A stretch of 64,000 nucleotides of DNA from Paenibacillus alba (GTDB lineage Bacteria > Bacillota > Bacilli > Paenibacillales > NBRC-103111), in assembly GCF_013204855.1 (NCBI RefSeq), contig NZ_JABMKZ010000031.1, positions 36,247 through 100,246 on the forward strand, read 5' to 3'. This document shows, piece by piece, positions 23,895-32,812 of the stretch (its first letter is position 1; the number at the start of each line of letters is the position of its first letter). A program made the position numbers and the translations under genes. The notes under the pieces were generated by a model. That model worked only from the letters and a program-made list of their open reading frames with translations. It made no database searches and was not told the DNA's origin.

Positions 23895-25014
23895 CTACAC
23901 TTCACTATCCGGCTTCCGAATCTGATGACGCAGATAAGCATCAATGAACGTATCGAGATCTCCATCCATTACCGCGCCTACATTACCTGTCTCCGCCGAA
24001 GTTCTGTGATCTTTGACCATACTATAGGGATGAAACACATACGAACGAATTTGGCTTCCCCATCCAATGTCGGATTGTTCGCCGCGAATCTCAGCCAGAT
24101 GCTTTAAATTCGCTTCGATCTTCTTCTCATACAGCTTGGAGCGAAGCATTTTCATCGCTTTCTCGCGGTTCTTGATCTGCGAGCGCTCTTGCTGACAGCT
24201 CACCACGACACCGGTTGGCATGTGCGTAATCCGCACGGCCGAATCCGTGGTGTTGATGTGCTGACCGCCGGCGCCGCTGGCACGATACGTATCGATTTTG
24301 AGATCCTCGGTGCGGATCTCAACCTCTGTATCGTCCTCAATCTCCGGCATGATGTCGCACGACACGAAGGACGTGTGACGCCTTCCTGAGGCATCGAACG
24401 GCGAGATGCGGACGAGCCGATGCACGCCCTTCTCCGCCTTCAAATAGCCGTAGGCGTTGAAGCCTGTGATCTGCAGCGTGACACTCTTCACGCCGGCTTC
24501 GTCGCCGGGCAAATAGTCGAGGACCTCGACTTTGTAGCCCCGCTTCTCCGCCCAGCGGCGGTACATGCGCAGCAGCATCTCCGCCCAGTCCTGCGACTCG
24601 GTGCCGCCGGCACCGGGATGCAGCTCAAGAATAGCATTCAGCCGGTCATACGGCTGATTCAAAAGCAAGCCAAGCTCGAACGTTTCGAGCTTCTTCTTAA
24701 GTGCCGCGATGCCTTCCTCAATGTCGGCTGCTAGGCCAGCATCGGCTTCCTCTTCCTCGAGCTCGACCATGACCTGCAGGTCATCGAACGCGTTCGAGAA
24801 GCCGTTGAATTCATCAACGACACTTTTGATCACGTTGAGGTCTGCGATGGTCTTCTGGGCACGTTCGTTATCGTCCCAGAAGTCCGGCGCCCCCATTTTT
24901 TCCTCAAAATCCCCGATCGCTTCCAGCTTATGATCTAAGTCAAAGAGACCCCCGTAATTCGGTTAGTCGCTTTGCTGTTTCTCTTAAGTCTTGTTTCACT
25001 TCTGGTTCCAGCAT
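23895..25014 (-). CDS. prfB: Peptide chain release factor 2 (programmed +1 frameshift)
   Basis: RF2, about 372 residues, recognising UGA and UAA. It is encoded in two frames. The first frame starts with ATG at 25014 (AGAGGTG upstream) and gives 24 residues ending RGSL, then meets an in-frame UGA at 24942-24940. The slip site is CTTTGAC preceded by a CGGGGG Shine-Dalgarno-like stretch, the classic autoregulatory frameshift. After a +1 shift, translation resumes with DLDHKLEAIGDFEEK and continues to 23895. Diagnostic motifs are SPF (the stop-codon reader, in RISPFDASGRRH) and GGQ (in SGAGGQHINTTDSAV) for peptide release. It follows secA, 68 bases away, on the same strand. Confidence 0.95.
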
Positions 25015-25082
25015 GTCTTACACCTCTTTATTCTCTTGTGCCCCTATACGCGGGTTAATTGGCTGCAGCCGGGTATTCCTGC

Positions 25083-27602
25083 TTAGCTGCCTTGCCCATG
25101 GCACTGTTTGAACTTCTTCCCGCTGCCGCAAGGACATGGGTCGTTGCGCCCGATACGCTGCTCTTCGTCGCGCACCAGTGGTTTCTTGCCGCCAGCTTCG
25201 TTCTTCGTATCTACCGCTTGACCCTCAGCTACCGCTTGGCGCTCCAGGTTGCTTTGAACGTGAGCTTTCATGATGTACATCGCGACTTCTTCGCGGATGT
25301 TGTCAATCATCTCTTGGAACATTTCAAAGCCTTCAAACTGGTATTCACGAAGCGGATCCGTACCGCCGTATGCACGAAGGTGGATACCTTGGCGAAGCTG
25401 ATCCATGGCATCAATATGATCCATCCATTTGCTGTCTACCGCGCGAAGAGCGACAACCTTCTCGAATTCACGCATGAATTCAGCGCCGATTTCTTCTTCA
25501 CGCTCATCGTATCGTTTGCTGACAAGAGCTTGAATAAATTCAATAATTTCTTCTTGCTCTTTGCCCCATAGATCTTGATCCGTAATTTGCGCATCATCAT
25601 GCAGCAAATTGTTGTTCACGAAGTTAGCCACTTCTTGAACTTCCCACTCTTCCGGAATTTGTTCTTCCGGACAGTGTGCTTTCACCACGCGCTCAATCAC
25701 GGAAGTAATCATACCTTCGATGACTTCACGAATATTGTCGGACTCCAGAAGCTCACGACGTTGTTTATAGATGATACCACGCTGTTGGTTCATTACATCA
25801 TCGTATTGAAGAACGACTTTACGCACGTCAAAGTTGTTGCCCTCAACGCGTTTTTGAGCCGATTCCACTGCGCGGGAAATTAATTTGCTCTCGATCGGCT
25901 GATCTTCTTCCATCCCGAGGCGGTCCATCATCGCCATGATATTTTCCGCGCCAAAGCGTTTCATCAATTCATCCTCTAGAGAGAGGTAGAACTGGGAAGA
26001 ACCAGGGTCACCTTGACGGCCTGCGCGTCCACGCAGCTGGTTGTCGATCCGTCTGCTTTCATGACGTTCTGTACCTATAATATGCAGTCCACCTGCGTCA
26101 TGTACGCCTTCGCCAAGCACAATGTCCGTACCGCGGCCCGCCATGTTCGTCGCAATCGTCACAGAGCCCGGTTGTCCTGCGCGTGCTACGATTTCAGCTT
26201 CCTCCGCATGATACTTCGCATTCAATACTTTGTGCTGAACACCTTTCTTTTTGAGCATGTCCGATAAGACCTCGGAATTCTCAATTGAAACGGTACCGAC
26301 AAGAACCGGTTGATTCAGCTTATGGCGCTCTACGATTTGCTCAACAACAGCTCTGAATTTACCCATTTCCGACTTGTACACCACATCCGGCATATCCTTA
26401 CGAATCATCGGACGGTTCGTCGGAACTATGATAACTTCAAGACCATAAATCTTCTTGAGCTCTTCCTCTTCCGTCTTCGCTGTACCTGTCATACCCGCAA
26501 GCTTGCGGTACATCCGGAAATAGTTCTGGAAGGTAATCGTCGCCAGCGTCATGCTCTCATTCTGAACTTGCAGCTGCTCTTTGGCTTCAATCGCCTGGTG
26601 CAGCCCATCGCTATAACGACGACCTGTCATAATACGGCCAGTAAATTCATCAACAATCATCACTTCGTCATCTTGCACCACGTAATCCACATCGCGTTTC
26701 ATAATGAAACGTGCTTTAAGCCCTTGTGTCACATGATGATTAATATTCACATTCTGATGATCGAATAAGTTCTCAATGCCGAATGCACGCTCCGATTTAG
26801 CTACCCCTTCTTCAGTAAGAGCTACGGAACGCACTTTAATATCTATTGTGTAATCTTCTTCTGCTTTCAACGTGCTCACAAAACGGTCTGCCGCGTAATA
26901 CAAGTCTGTTGACTTCGCAGCTTGTCCCGAAATAATCAACGGCGTTCTCGCCTCATCGACTAGGATGGAATCCACCTCATCGATAACCGCAAAATAAAGC
27001 GGCCGCTGTACCATTTGCTCTTTGTAAAGCACCATGTTGTCACGCAGGTAATCGAAGCCATATTCGTTATTCGTTCCATACGTAATATCACAAGCATAAG
27101 CCGCTTGCTTTTGCTCATGGGACAAGTCATGCAGATTTACCCCAACCGTCAAGCCGAGGAACTCATAAATCTGACCCATTTCACCGCTATCCCGCTGTGC
27201 CAAATAGTCATTGACCGTAACTACGTGTACGCCTTTGCCCAGCAAAGCATTCAAATAAACAGGGAGCGTTCCAACGAGCGTCTTCCCTTCCCCTGTTCTC
27301 ATCTCCGCGATACGGCCTTCATGCAGCACCATACCCCCGATGAGCTGAACGTCATAATGACGTTTACCTAGAACGCGCAAGCCCGCTTCTCTAACGACAG
27401 CAAAAGCTTCAGGCAGCAAATCATCCAGTTCCTCGCCTTTTTCCAAACGATTTCTGAACTCAACCGTCTTGCCTCTTAACTCCTCATCGGATAGCGGCTT
27501 AATAGTAGCCTCAAGCTCATTGATGTAATCAACAGCTTTAAGCATCCGTTTAATTTCCCGTTCATTGGAATCACCAAAAATTTTCTTTACTAGTCCTAGC
27601 AT
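25083..27602 (-). CDS. secA: Preprotein translocase ATPase SecA
   Basis: An 839-residue SecA. Walker A is MRTGEGKTLVGTLP (near residues 98-111); the DEAD-type box is VIDEVDSILVDEARTPL (near 206-222). Motifs IATNMAGRGTDI and ERHESRRIDNQLRGRAGRQG belong to the second motor domain. The C-terminal zinc site RNDPCPCGSGKKFKQCHG (CxC and CH) binds SecB or lipids in the family. It drives export through SecYEG. ATG at 27602 was chosen over an upstream frame extension because AAAGGGG lies 8 bases before it; then MLGLVKKIFG is a typical SecA start. Confidence 0.97.
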   Translation of the reverse strand: MLGLVKKIFGDSNEREIKRMLKAVDYINELEATIKPLSDEELRGKTVEFRNRLEKGEELDDLLPEAFAVVREAGLRVLGKRHYDVQLIGGMVLHEGRIAEMRTGEGKTLVGTLPVYLNALLGKGVHVVTVNDYLAQRDSGEMGQIYEFLGLTVGVNLHDLSHEQKQAAYACDITYGTNNEYGFDYLRDNMVLYKEQMVQRPLYFAVIDEVDSILVDEARTPLIISGQAAKSTDLYYAADRFVSTLKAEEDYTIDIKVRSVALTEEGVAKSERAFGIENLFDHQNVNINHHVTQGLKARFIMKRDVDYVVQDDEVMIVDEFTGRIMTGRRYSDGLHQAIEAKEQLQVQNESMTLATITFQNYFRMYRKLAGMTGTAKTEEEELKKIYGLEVIIVPTNRPMIRKDMPDVVYKSEMGKFRAVVEQIVERHKLNQPVLVGTVSIENSEVLSDMLKKKGVQHKVLNAKYHAEEAEIVARAGQPGSVTIATNMAGRGTDIVLGEGVHDAGGLHIIGTERHESRRIDNQLRGRAGRQGDPGSSQFYLSLEDELMKRFGAENIMAMMDRLGMEEDQPIESKLISRAVESAQKRVEGNNFDVRKVVLQYDDVMNQQRGIIYKQRRELLESDNIREVIEGMITSVIERVVKAHCPEEQIPEEWEVQEVANFVNNNLLHDDAQITDQDLWGKEQEEIIEFIQALVSKRYDEREEEIGAEFMREFEKVVALRAVDSKWMDHIDAMDQLRQGIHLRAYGGTDPLREYQFEGFEMFQEMIDNIREEVAMYIMKAHVQSNLERQAVAEGQAVDTKNEAGGKKPLVRDEEQRIGRNDPCPCGSGKKFKQCHGQGS

Positions 27603-27637
27603 CGGTGAACCCCTTTCTATTGCATTCGTATCCTTAA

Positions 27638-27667
27638 ATTGTAACACTTTTGACAGCCTTGTCGCAA
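27638..27667 (-). promoter_or_regulatory. secA promoter
   Basis: Minus strand: TTGCGA (27667-27662), 18-base spacer, TACAAT (27643-27638), about 36 bases upstream of the secA start codon. Confidence 0.6.
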
Positions 27668-27772
27668 CAAACGCTCAGGCCTTCTTACTGATAAACTGTC
27701 CATTTCCTGTAAAAAGATCAGGTTATTGCTTATTTAAGTAGTATTGATTCGAAGTTTAAAATGAATGCATAT

Positions 27773-27806
27773 AAAAAAGCTTAATTCGACAAAATCGAAT
27801 CAAGCT
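27773..27806 (-). terminator. Terminator after hpf
   Basis: A 12-pair stem on the minus strand (27806-27795 with 27789-27778, one G-U pair) is followed by a run of Ts. It ends the hpf transcript 32 bases after its stop. Confidence 0.9.
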
Positions 27807-27837
27807 CATTTTTGAGAAAGTATAAGGGCTAAATTTC

Positions 27838-28386
27838 TTAAATAGCTGGCTCTATAAGTCCGTATTTACCATCGTTGCGTTTATAAACGACATTTACCGT
27901 GTCTGTATCCATGTTGGAGAAAACAAAGAAGCTATGCCCAACCATGTTCATTTGAAGAATCGCTTCTTCCACATCCATCGGCTTCAAATCAAAGCGTTTG
28001 TTCCGAACCAATTCAAAATCTTCTTCCTCTTCTACATAAGTAACAGCTGAAGTTTCAACTTTAAACAGGTCACGCTTGCCGCCTTCTTGGCGAATTTTGC
28101 GGTTCGTTCTCGTTTTGTGTTTGCGAATTTGGCGTTCCAACTTGTCCACGACCAAATCGATCGATGCGTACATATCCGCATTACGCTCCTCAGCTCGGAG
28201 CAGCACGCCTGTCAGTGGAATGCTAACCTCAATAGATTGCAATCCTTTAATAACGCTCAGTTTCACTTGTACATCTGATGTAAGGGGGGCTTCAAAATAC
28301 CTCTCAAGTCTGGTCAATTTCTTGTCCACATAGTCCCTAAGGGCTTCAGTTACTTCAAGGTGTTCTCCGCGTATGCTAATCATCAT
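27838..28386 (-). CDS. hpf: Ribosome hibernation promoting factor (long form)
   Basis: A 182-residue long-form HPF. The N-terminal ribosome-binding domain covers about 1-100 (ISIRGEHLEVTEALRDYVDKK, VEVSIPLTGVLLRAEERNADMYASIDLV). A linker leads to the C-terminal dimerisation domain at about 125-182 (VRNKRFDLKPMDVEEAILQM, GHSFFVFSNMDTDTVNVVYKR) used to form 100S ribosome dimers in stationary phase. Two ATGs in tandem begin the frame; GGGAGATG is upstream. In B. subtilis the orthologue (yvyD) lies between fliT and secA. Here it lies beside secA but is cut off from fliT by the glycosyltransferase island and the cold-shock gene. A sigma-H-like promoter lies upstream. Confidence 0.96.
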   Translation of the reverse strand: MMISIRGEHLEVTEALRDYVDKKLTRLERYFEAPLTSDVQVKLSVIKGLQSIEVSIPLTGVLLRAEERNADMYASIDLVVDKLERQIRKHKTRTNRKIRQEGGKRDLFKVETSAVTYVEEEEDFELVRNKRFDLKPMDVEEAILQMNMVGHSFFVFSNMDTDTVNVVYKRNDGKYGLIEPAI

Positions 28387-28421
28387 AGTTAAACATCTCC
28401 CTTCCTTACTTACAGTATACT

Positions 28422-28451
28422 ACATTCCACCCTCATCTTCATAATTCCTTT
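28422..28451 (-). promoter_or_regulatory. Sigma-H-like promoter of hpf
   Basis: Minus strand: AAAGGAATT (28451-28443) fits the sigma-H -35 pattern RnAGGAwWW; after a 12-base spacer, GTGGAATGT (28430-28422) fits RnnGAATww except one base. Sigma-H and sigma-B control of the B. subtilis orthologue is known, which supports the call. Confidence 0.6.
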
Positions 28452-28473
28452 AAATTCCGAGCTAACATTGTGC

Positions 28474-28507
28474 AAAAAAAACACCCTAGGAGTATTCCCT
28501 AGAGTGT
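28474..28507 (-). terminator. Terminator after the cold-shock gene
   Basis: Minus-strand ACACTCTAGG pairs with CCTAGGGTGT (10 pairs, one G-U), followed by a run of seven or eight Ts. It isolates the cold-shock transcript from hpf. Confidence 0.92.
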
Positions 28508-28546
28508 GCTCTTAGATGTATACAAGCGGTACCTCGTACCGAATGG

Positions 28547-28744
28547 TTATAGTCTGCTTACATTAGCGGCTTGTGGTCCGCGCGCGCCTTCCACAATGTC
28601 AAACTCAACGGCTTGACCTTCGTCCAACGTTTTGAACCCTTCAGATTGAATTGCTGAGAAATGCACGAATACATCTCCACCATCTTCACGCTCAATGAAA
28701 CCATATCCTTTTTCCGCGTTGAACCATTTCACTTTACCTTGCAT
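28547..28744 (-). CDS. Cold-shock protein (CspA/CspB family)
   Basis: A 65-residue cold-shock-domain protein covering the whole five-stranded OB fold. RNP1 is KGYGFIER and RNP2 is DVFVHFSAI, with aromatic residues for single-stranded nucleic-acid binding; GPQAANVSRL ends it. It is expected to act as an RNA chaperone. ATG at 28744 (MQGKVKWFN) is preferred. A GTG at 28753 is only 3 bases from the GAAGGGA Shine-Dalgarno, while the ATG is 12 away and gives the usual family length. Confidence 0.95.
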   Translation of the reverse strand: MQGKVKWFNAEKGYGFIEREDGGDVFVHFSAIQSEGFKTLDEGQAVEFDIVEGARGPQAANVSRL

Positions 28745-28792
28745 ACCGTACACATTCCCTTCGTTTTAAAAAATGTAAGCCCTTACTTTTCG

Positions 28793-28822
28793 ACTATATC
28801 ACCCCTAAGCTTGACCTGTCAA
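28793..28822 (-). promoter_or_regulatory. Promoter of the cold-shock gene
   Basis: Minus strand: perfect TTGACA (28822-28817), 18-base spacer, TATAGT (28798-28793). The leader is about 40 bases and contains a small GTAAG/CTTAC hairpin before a T run. Confidence 0.8.
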
Positions 28823-28874
28823 TTTCTAACTTAACCATAAATTAAATATTTAGAAAATTCGGGTATATACAAGC

Positions 28875-28969
28875 CGTGGATAAGTGAAAAATTTGTAGAA
28901 TCTTGTCGCGGCGGGCTTCTTTACAACTTATTAACAAAGTTATACACAGAGTTGTGCACATTATCCACA
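28875..28969. other. DnaA-box cluster 2
   Basis: Within 95 bases lie TTATCCACG on the minus strand (one mismatch, complement at 28875-28883), TTATACACA (28940-28948), TTGTGCACA (28952-28960, one mismatch) and perfect TTATCCACA (28961-28969). The three forward boxes are nearly back to back. The 330-base gap 28745-29074 holds this cluster, the cold-shock promoter, and no gene. Confidence 0.6.
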
Positions 28970-29074
28970 GGAGGACTAATGGGTAGTGCTTATGATTTTT
29001 AAAATAATTACTTCTTCATTGTTAAGATGATATATTGTTTGAAATTAAGGGCAATATTCCAATCGATATTCTAA

Positions 29075-30958
29075 TCATTCGCCCTGTTGTATATCGGTGT
29101 TCATAATAGAACTCAGCGAAATTTCTTTTCTTCGTTTCAAGATCTCATGAATTTCTTCATTATTTTTCACTTTAACCCAATCACCGCTAGCAGAGTCAAA
29201 CATCTTGATAACTCTTGCAGGATTGCCAACCGCTACACTATAATCTGGGATATCTTTATTTACAAATGTGTTAGCTGCAATTACACAGCCTTTACCAACC
29301 CTAACATTTCCAACAATAACACTATTAATTCCTAGCCAAGAACCTTCACCAATTGACACTTCATTTTTGGTGGAAGTAACACCTTGGTAAATTATGGGCA
29401 ATGATATATTCTCATAAGCATGCCCGCAATCTGCGATGTAGACGTTAGGACCAACAATAACATGCTTCTCGACTACCACTTTATTTGCAACAGAGATAGT
29501 AAAGTTTTTTCCAATTTGACATCCTTCCTCAATTATAATTTGTGGCTCTTCTTTGAATTGATCAACAGCTATATTTAACCAACAATCTTTTTTAATAAGA
29601 ACGTTATCTCCGATTGATATTGCCTCAGCTCCGACAATCTCATATCCATCAGCAATATAAGAATTTATTCCGAATTTATAAAAGTTTAAATTTTGAATGC
29701 TACGACTATTATGAGCTGTTGAATTATTATTTAAGTTGCTAGAACCATCCTGTACCTCAGTAACATTAGGCAAAATCCTCTTTTGCTTTTTTCTACACAC
29801 AGCAACAACATACATAGGCTGTGCATCTTTCACATCACCAAGAGATACTAACTCGTGGCCTGTTGCTTGAATCTCATGTTCAGGAATGAATTCTGCATTC
29901 ATCTTACGCAGCTGTCTCATTACTTGAGAATAATAAGTGTTATTATCATTTGAAAACGTTTGTCCAAATAGCTCCAAAATATCGTATTCTTTCAATAGTT
30001 CTCCAACGAATTCGGTCACGCTGTATTCGAATTTATGATGAGGATTGAATGGCTTTTCAACGTAATATGTACCTGGATTAGTAATTAATCGATTCGGTGT
30101 AGATACAAGAAACAATCCATCATCTTTAAGTATTCTAGCAGATTCACGAATCCAGTGAGCGCCACTCTCTAAATGCTCAATAGTTTCAAAAGAAACAACC
30201 ACATCAAAGCTATCATCCTCAATAGCCAACCTATTTACATCTCCATAAACAAAATCCACATTATCTGCACCATATACTTTGCTAGCATTTTGCAAACTTT
30301 CTTCAGAGATATCTACACCTAATACAAATTTTGCCCCTGCCTGTTGGAGCATCTTGGATCCATAGCCTGCACCACAAGCAGCATCTAACACCATTTTATC
30401 TTCTACATATTTAGAAGCTAACAAATATCTGTGTATGTGCTCTTCAAGTACATTACTGTAATTATCTTTAACTTCCTTATTAATGACCAGTCTCTCGCCT
30501 GTAAAGGCAACATCATTTTGCTCTATTGTTAAAATATCCCCGCTCGTGCTTTTCACCGTATTACCGGTTAACCTTTCTATTAAATCAATTACATCTTGAC
30601 TCTTTTCTTTTATGTTCATGGCATAACTAATCGCCAGTTCCTTCTCCCCAAACTCTGCAAGAACCACACTTAAATTTATCAATGTATCTTTATTATACGA
30701 ATCGTACTCAAGAGCTTTTTCGAGTAAGGGTAGAATCAAATCGTAGCACTCGTTCTCATAACCTGTAATAGCTAATAAATTGCAAATAGCTACCTTCTGA
30801 GTTACCCGTGCGTCTACAACTCCCAATACCTCCTGTAATGCATTATCATTATCTTGACATCTAGTGAGCAATTCCTTACTATTCTCAAGCACATTAAGCT
30901 CGTTGTCTATTTCCATTAATAATTCAATAACGCTTTTGTTCTCCACTGACTCCGTCAT
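29075..30958 (-). CDS. Fused SAM methyltransferase and hexapeptide-repeat acyltransferase
   Basis: A 627-residue multidomain protein. Residues about 1-135 are helical and resemble two or three degenerate TPR units. Residues about 150-400 are a class I SAM methyltransferase: motif I is VLDAACGAGYG (190-200), with LGVDISEESL after it and FDVVVSFETIEHL as motif II. After a low-complexity Ser/Asn linker, residues about 425-600 form a left-handed beta-helix acyltransferase (IGKNFTISVANKVVVEKHVI, GWLGINSVIVGN-like repeats and IPDYSVAVGNPARVIKMF). No signal peptide. It would methylate and acetylate a sugar or nucleotide sugar. It follows the gene at 31021 by 62 bases on the same strand. I infer a role in decorating the flagellin glycan. 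AT-rich relative to the flagellar and arginine genes. Confidence 0.8.
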   Translation of the reverse strand: MTESVENKSVIELLMEIDNELNVLENSKELLTRCQDNDNALQEVLGVVDARVTQKVAICNLLAITGYENECYDLILPLLEKALEYDSYNKDTLINLSVVLAEFGEKELAISYAMNIKEKSQDVIDLIERLTGNTVKSTSGDILTIEQNDVAFTGERLVINKEVKDNYSNVLEEHIHRYLLASKYVEDKMVLDAACGAGYGSKMLQQAGAKFVLGVDISEESLQNASKVYGADNVDFVYGDVNRLAIEDDSFDVVVSFETIEHLESGAHWIRESARILKDDGLFLVSTPNRLITNPGTYYVEKPFNPHHKFEYSVTEFVGELLKEYDILELFGQTFSNDNNTYYSQVMRQLRKMNAEFIPEHEIQATGHELVSLGDVKDAQPMYVVAVCRKKQKRILPNVTEVQDGSSNLNNNSTAHNSRSIQNLNFYKFGINSYIADGYEIVGAEAISIGDNVLIKKDCWLNIAVDQFKEEPQIIIEEGCQIGKNFTISVANKVVVEKHVIVGPNVYIADCGHAYENISLPIIYQGVTSTKNEVSIGEGSWLGINSVIVGNVRVGKGCVIAANTFVNKDIPDYSVAVGNPARVIKMFDSASGDWVKVKNNEEIHEILKRRKEISLSSIMNTDIQQGE

Positions 30959-31020
30959 TGCAATCCAAGCCTCTTTTCATATTTCATAAGTTGAGAGCCA
31001 CATACAAATTTCTTAATTCG

Positions 31021-32745
31021 TTAAGTAGTCAAGCATTGCGAACGAATCTCTTGCAGCCAATGTTGGACCTGTTCGCTTTTTTCGGGCAGTAATTCCAACC
31101 AGTTCAAAGCCAGTTCAAGATGTCCCATGGTATACATCGTTAACCCCAAATTGAATAAAGTTGCTGGATGCTCATCATTTTCTTCAAAAGCAAAGTTTAA
31201 ATAAGTTAGCGCTTGTTTTGCATCATTTTTTTCCAAATATTGAATGGCTAAATAATTAAATAATTCCACTTTTTGGTCGTAACCGACTTTTTCGATAACA
31301 CTTATTATCCTTTCGGAACTATACTGTGATAATTCCTTCAAATTATGATCTAACTCCGTTTGCATAACCAGATGGTTAATAATTTGTTTTAACTTAACTT
31401 CCGAGTCCATATTTTTGGCTTCTACTAGAAATTCATGTATTTCATACAATTTTATGGATCCAACTCCGGATATTTTTGACAAAGAATGCATAAAGTCTTT
31501 CTCTGACGCTGTAGATTGACCAACCGTTCCAGTAATTCTCACTTCAGGAAAGAACGCTGCTTCAAAAAAACTTTGAACTTCTCCAAATGTCATTCCTACA
31601 AGATGGTTCCGTTTTATCGTGCCTTGAAGCATATTTTTTATAGTACTGTAATGAATTAAATTGGGACATGCAGCGATCAGCACACCATCTTCTTTTAATT
31701 TCTTTCTGAATTCAGTTAATATTCCTTCATCTGCTGACCAATAATAGATTGGATCATTAATAAAAATATAATCAAAAAGCAATGCTGGGAACTTCTGAGA
31801 TGCTTCATATACACTCCCACGTTCAATAGAAGCAACTATTTCTGCCACTTCCGCCGCGTTTGAGTTACTCTCAACACCAAACAATTCAGCTTGAGGGAAT
31901 TTTTCCTTTATACTTAACAAAGTACCGCCACAGCCACAACCAATTTCTAATACTCTGAATGACATGTTGCTTGTTCGATTAATTAATGAAATAAAATCGA
32001 CTTTAATCTGATTGGCAGTGTCCGGATCATAGCCCCATTTATCTCTGAATTTTTGATTATTGTTTTTCATTAGTTGTAAATATTGAGGGGGCGCATCACC
32101 AAAAGAAATACTTCCGAAATGATGGATAAAAGTATCTTTGCATAACATTAGTTTGTATCCTGCGAGTCGAATGCGCACCGAATAGTCATCATCTTCATAG
32201 TTACCTGGTGTGAAAATTTCATCCAGCAGACCGACTTGGTCCACAACTGATTTTTTAATTAACATCGAGTAGCCGACTAGCTTTAACCTTTCTTCCCATT
32301 TCGATGCATTAGATTTGTTATAACCCGCTGCAAATGAGTGCATCTCTTCAATCGATTGATAGTCAACAAATATAGCTTGACCATATGAGCAATTATTGGT
32401 AACAGTCCCGACTGCACCTATCTCAGAGCTACTATTTAGACAAACCCTTAAATTAGTAAGCCAATTTTCTGTCACGATTGTATCGTTATTCAATAATAGT
32501 ATACTATCTCCACTTGCGACCTCAATTCCTTTATTGCATGCCTTAGGAAAACCCAAATTACTATCGTGTAATATCGTAATAATATCTTTTTGTTCTTTTA
32601 ACCAATTTCTAGTATCATCCTTAGAGTCATTATCAACAACGATAATTTCATAATCTTCTTTTGTAGTATACCGTCTAATACTATCGATACATTTTTGGGT
32701 AAACTCAAATTTATTGTATGTTGCGATAATAATACTTGTCTTCAC
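31021..32745 (-). CDS. Fused GT2 glycosyltransferase, methyltransferase and TPR protein
   Basis: A 574-residue protein. Residues 1-225 are a family 2 glycosyltransferase: SIIIATYNKFEFTQKCIDS, VVDNDSKDDT (37-46) for the nucleotide sugar, ILLLNNDT (82-89) in place of DxD, and a late NYEDDDYSVR metal/acceptor motif (182-191), as in rhamnosyltransferase-like enzymes. Residues about 260-400 are a SAM methyltransferase with FRVLEIGCGCGGT (263-275) as motif I. The C-terminal about 130 residues carry TPR helices (AKQALTYLNFAFEENDEHPA, LFNLGLTMYTMGHLELALNW). This order of domains in one chain is unusual. It heads a two-gene minus-strand operon with the gene at 29075. Likely part of flagellin glycan assembly; acceptor unknown. 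Confidence 0.82.
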   Translation of the reverse strand: MKTSIIIATYNKFEFTQKCIDSIRRYTTKEDYEIIVVDNDSKDDTRNWLKEQKDIITILHDSNLGFPKACNKGIEVASGDSILLLNNDTIVTENWLTNLRVCLNSSSEIGAVGTVTNNCSYGQAIFVDYQSIEEMHSFAAGYNKSNASKWEERLKLVGYSMLIKKSVVDQVGLLDEIFTPGNYEDDDYSVRIRLAGYKLMLCKDTFIHHFGSISFGDAPPQYLQLMKNNNQKFRDKWGYDPDTANQIKVDFISLINRTSNMSFRVLEIGCGCGGTLLSIKEKFPQAELFGVESNSNAAEVAEIVASIERGSVYEASQKFPALLFDYIFINDPIYYWSADEGILTEFRKKLKEDGVLIAACPNLIHYSTIKNMLQGTIKRNHLVGMTFGEVQSFFEAAFFPEVRITGTVGQSTASEKDFMHSLSKISGVGSIKLYEIHEFLVEAKNMDSEVKLKQIINHLVMQTELDHNLKELSQYSSERIISVIEKVGYDQKVELFNYLAIQYLEKNDAKQALTYLNFAFEENDEHPATLFNLGLTMYTMGHLELALNWLELLPEKSEQVQHWLQEIRSQCLTT

Positions 32746-32812
32746 TTATTTACCTCCGACCGATAACTGGGCTAGTATTTAGATTATAGTATATATATCG
32801 ACATTCCCAGGA

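Noticed and set aside
23895..24896. RF2 starting at 24896
   Set aside because: The true N-terminus is encoded upstream in another frame and joined by the +1 frameshift.
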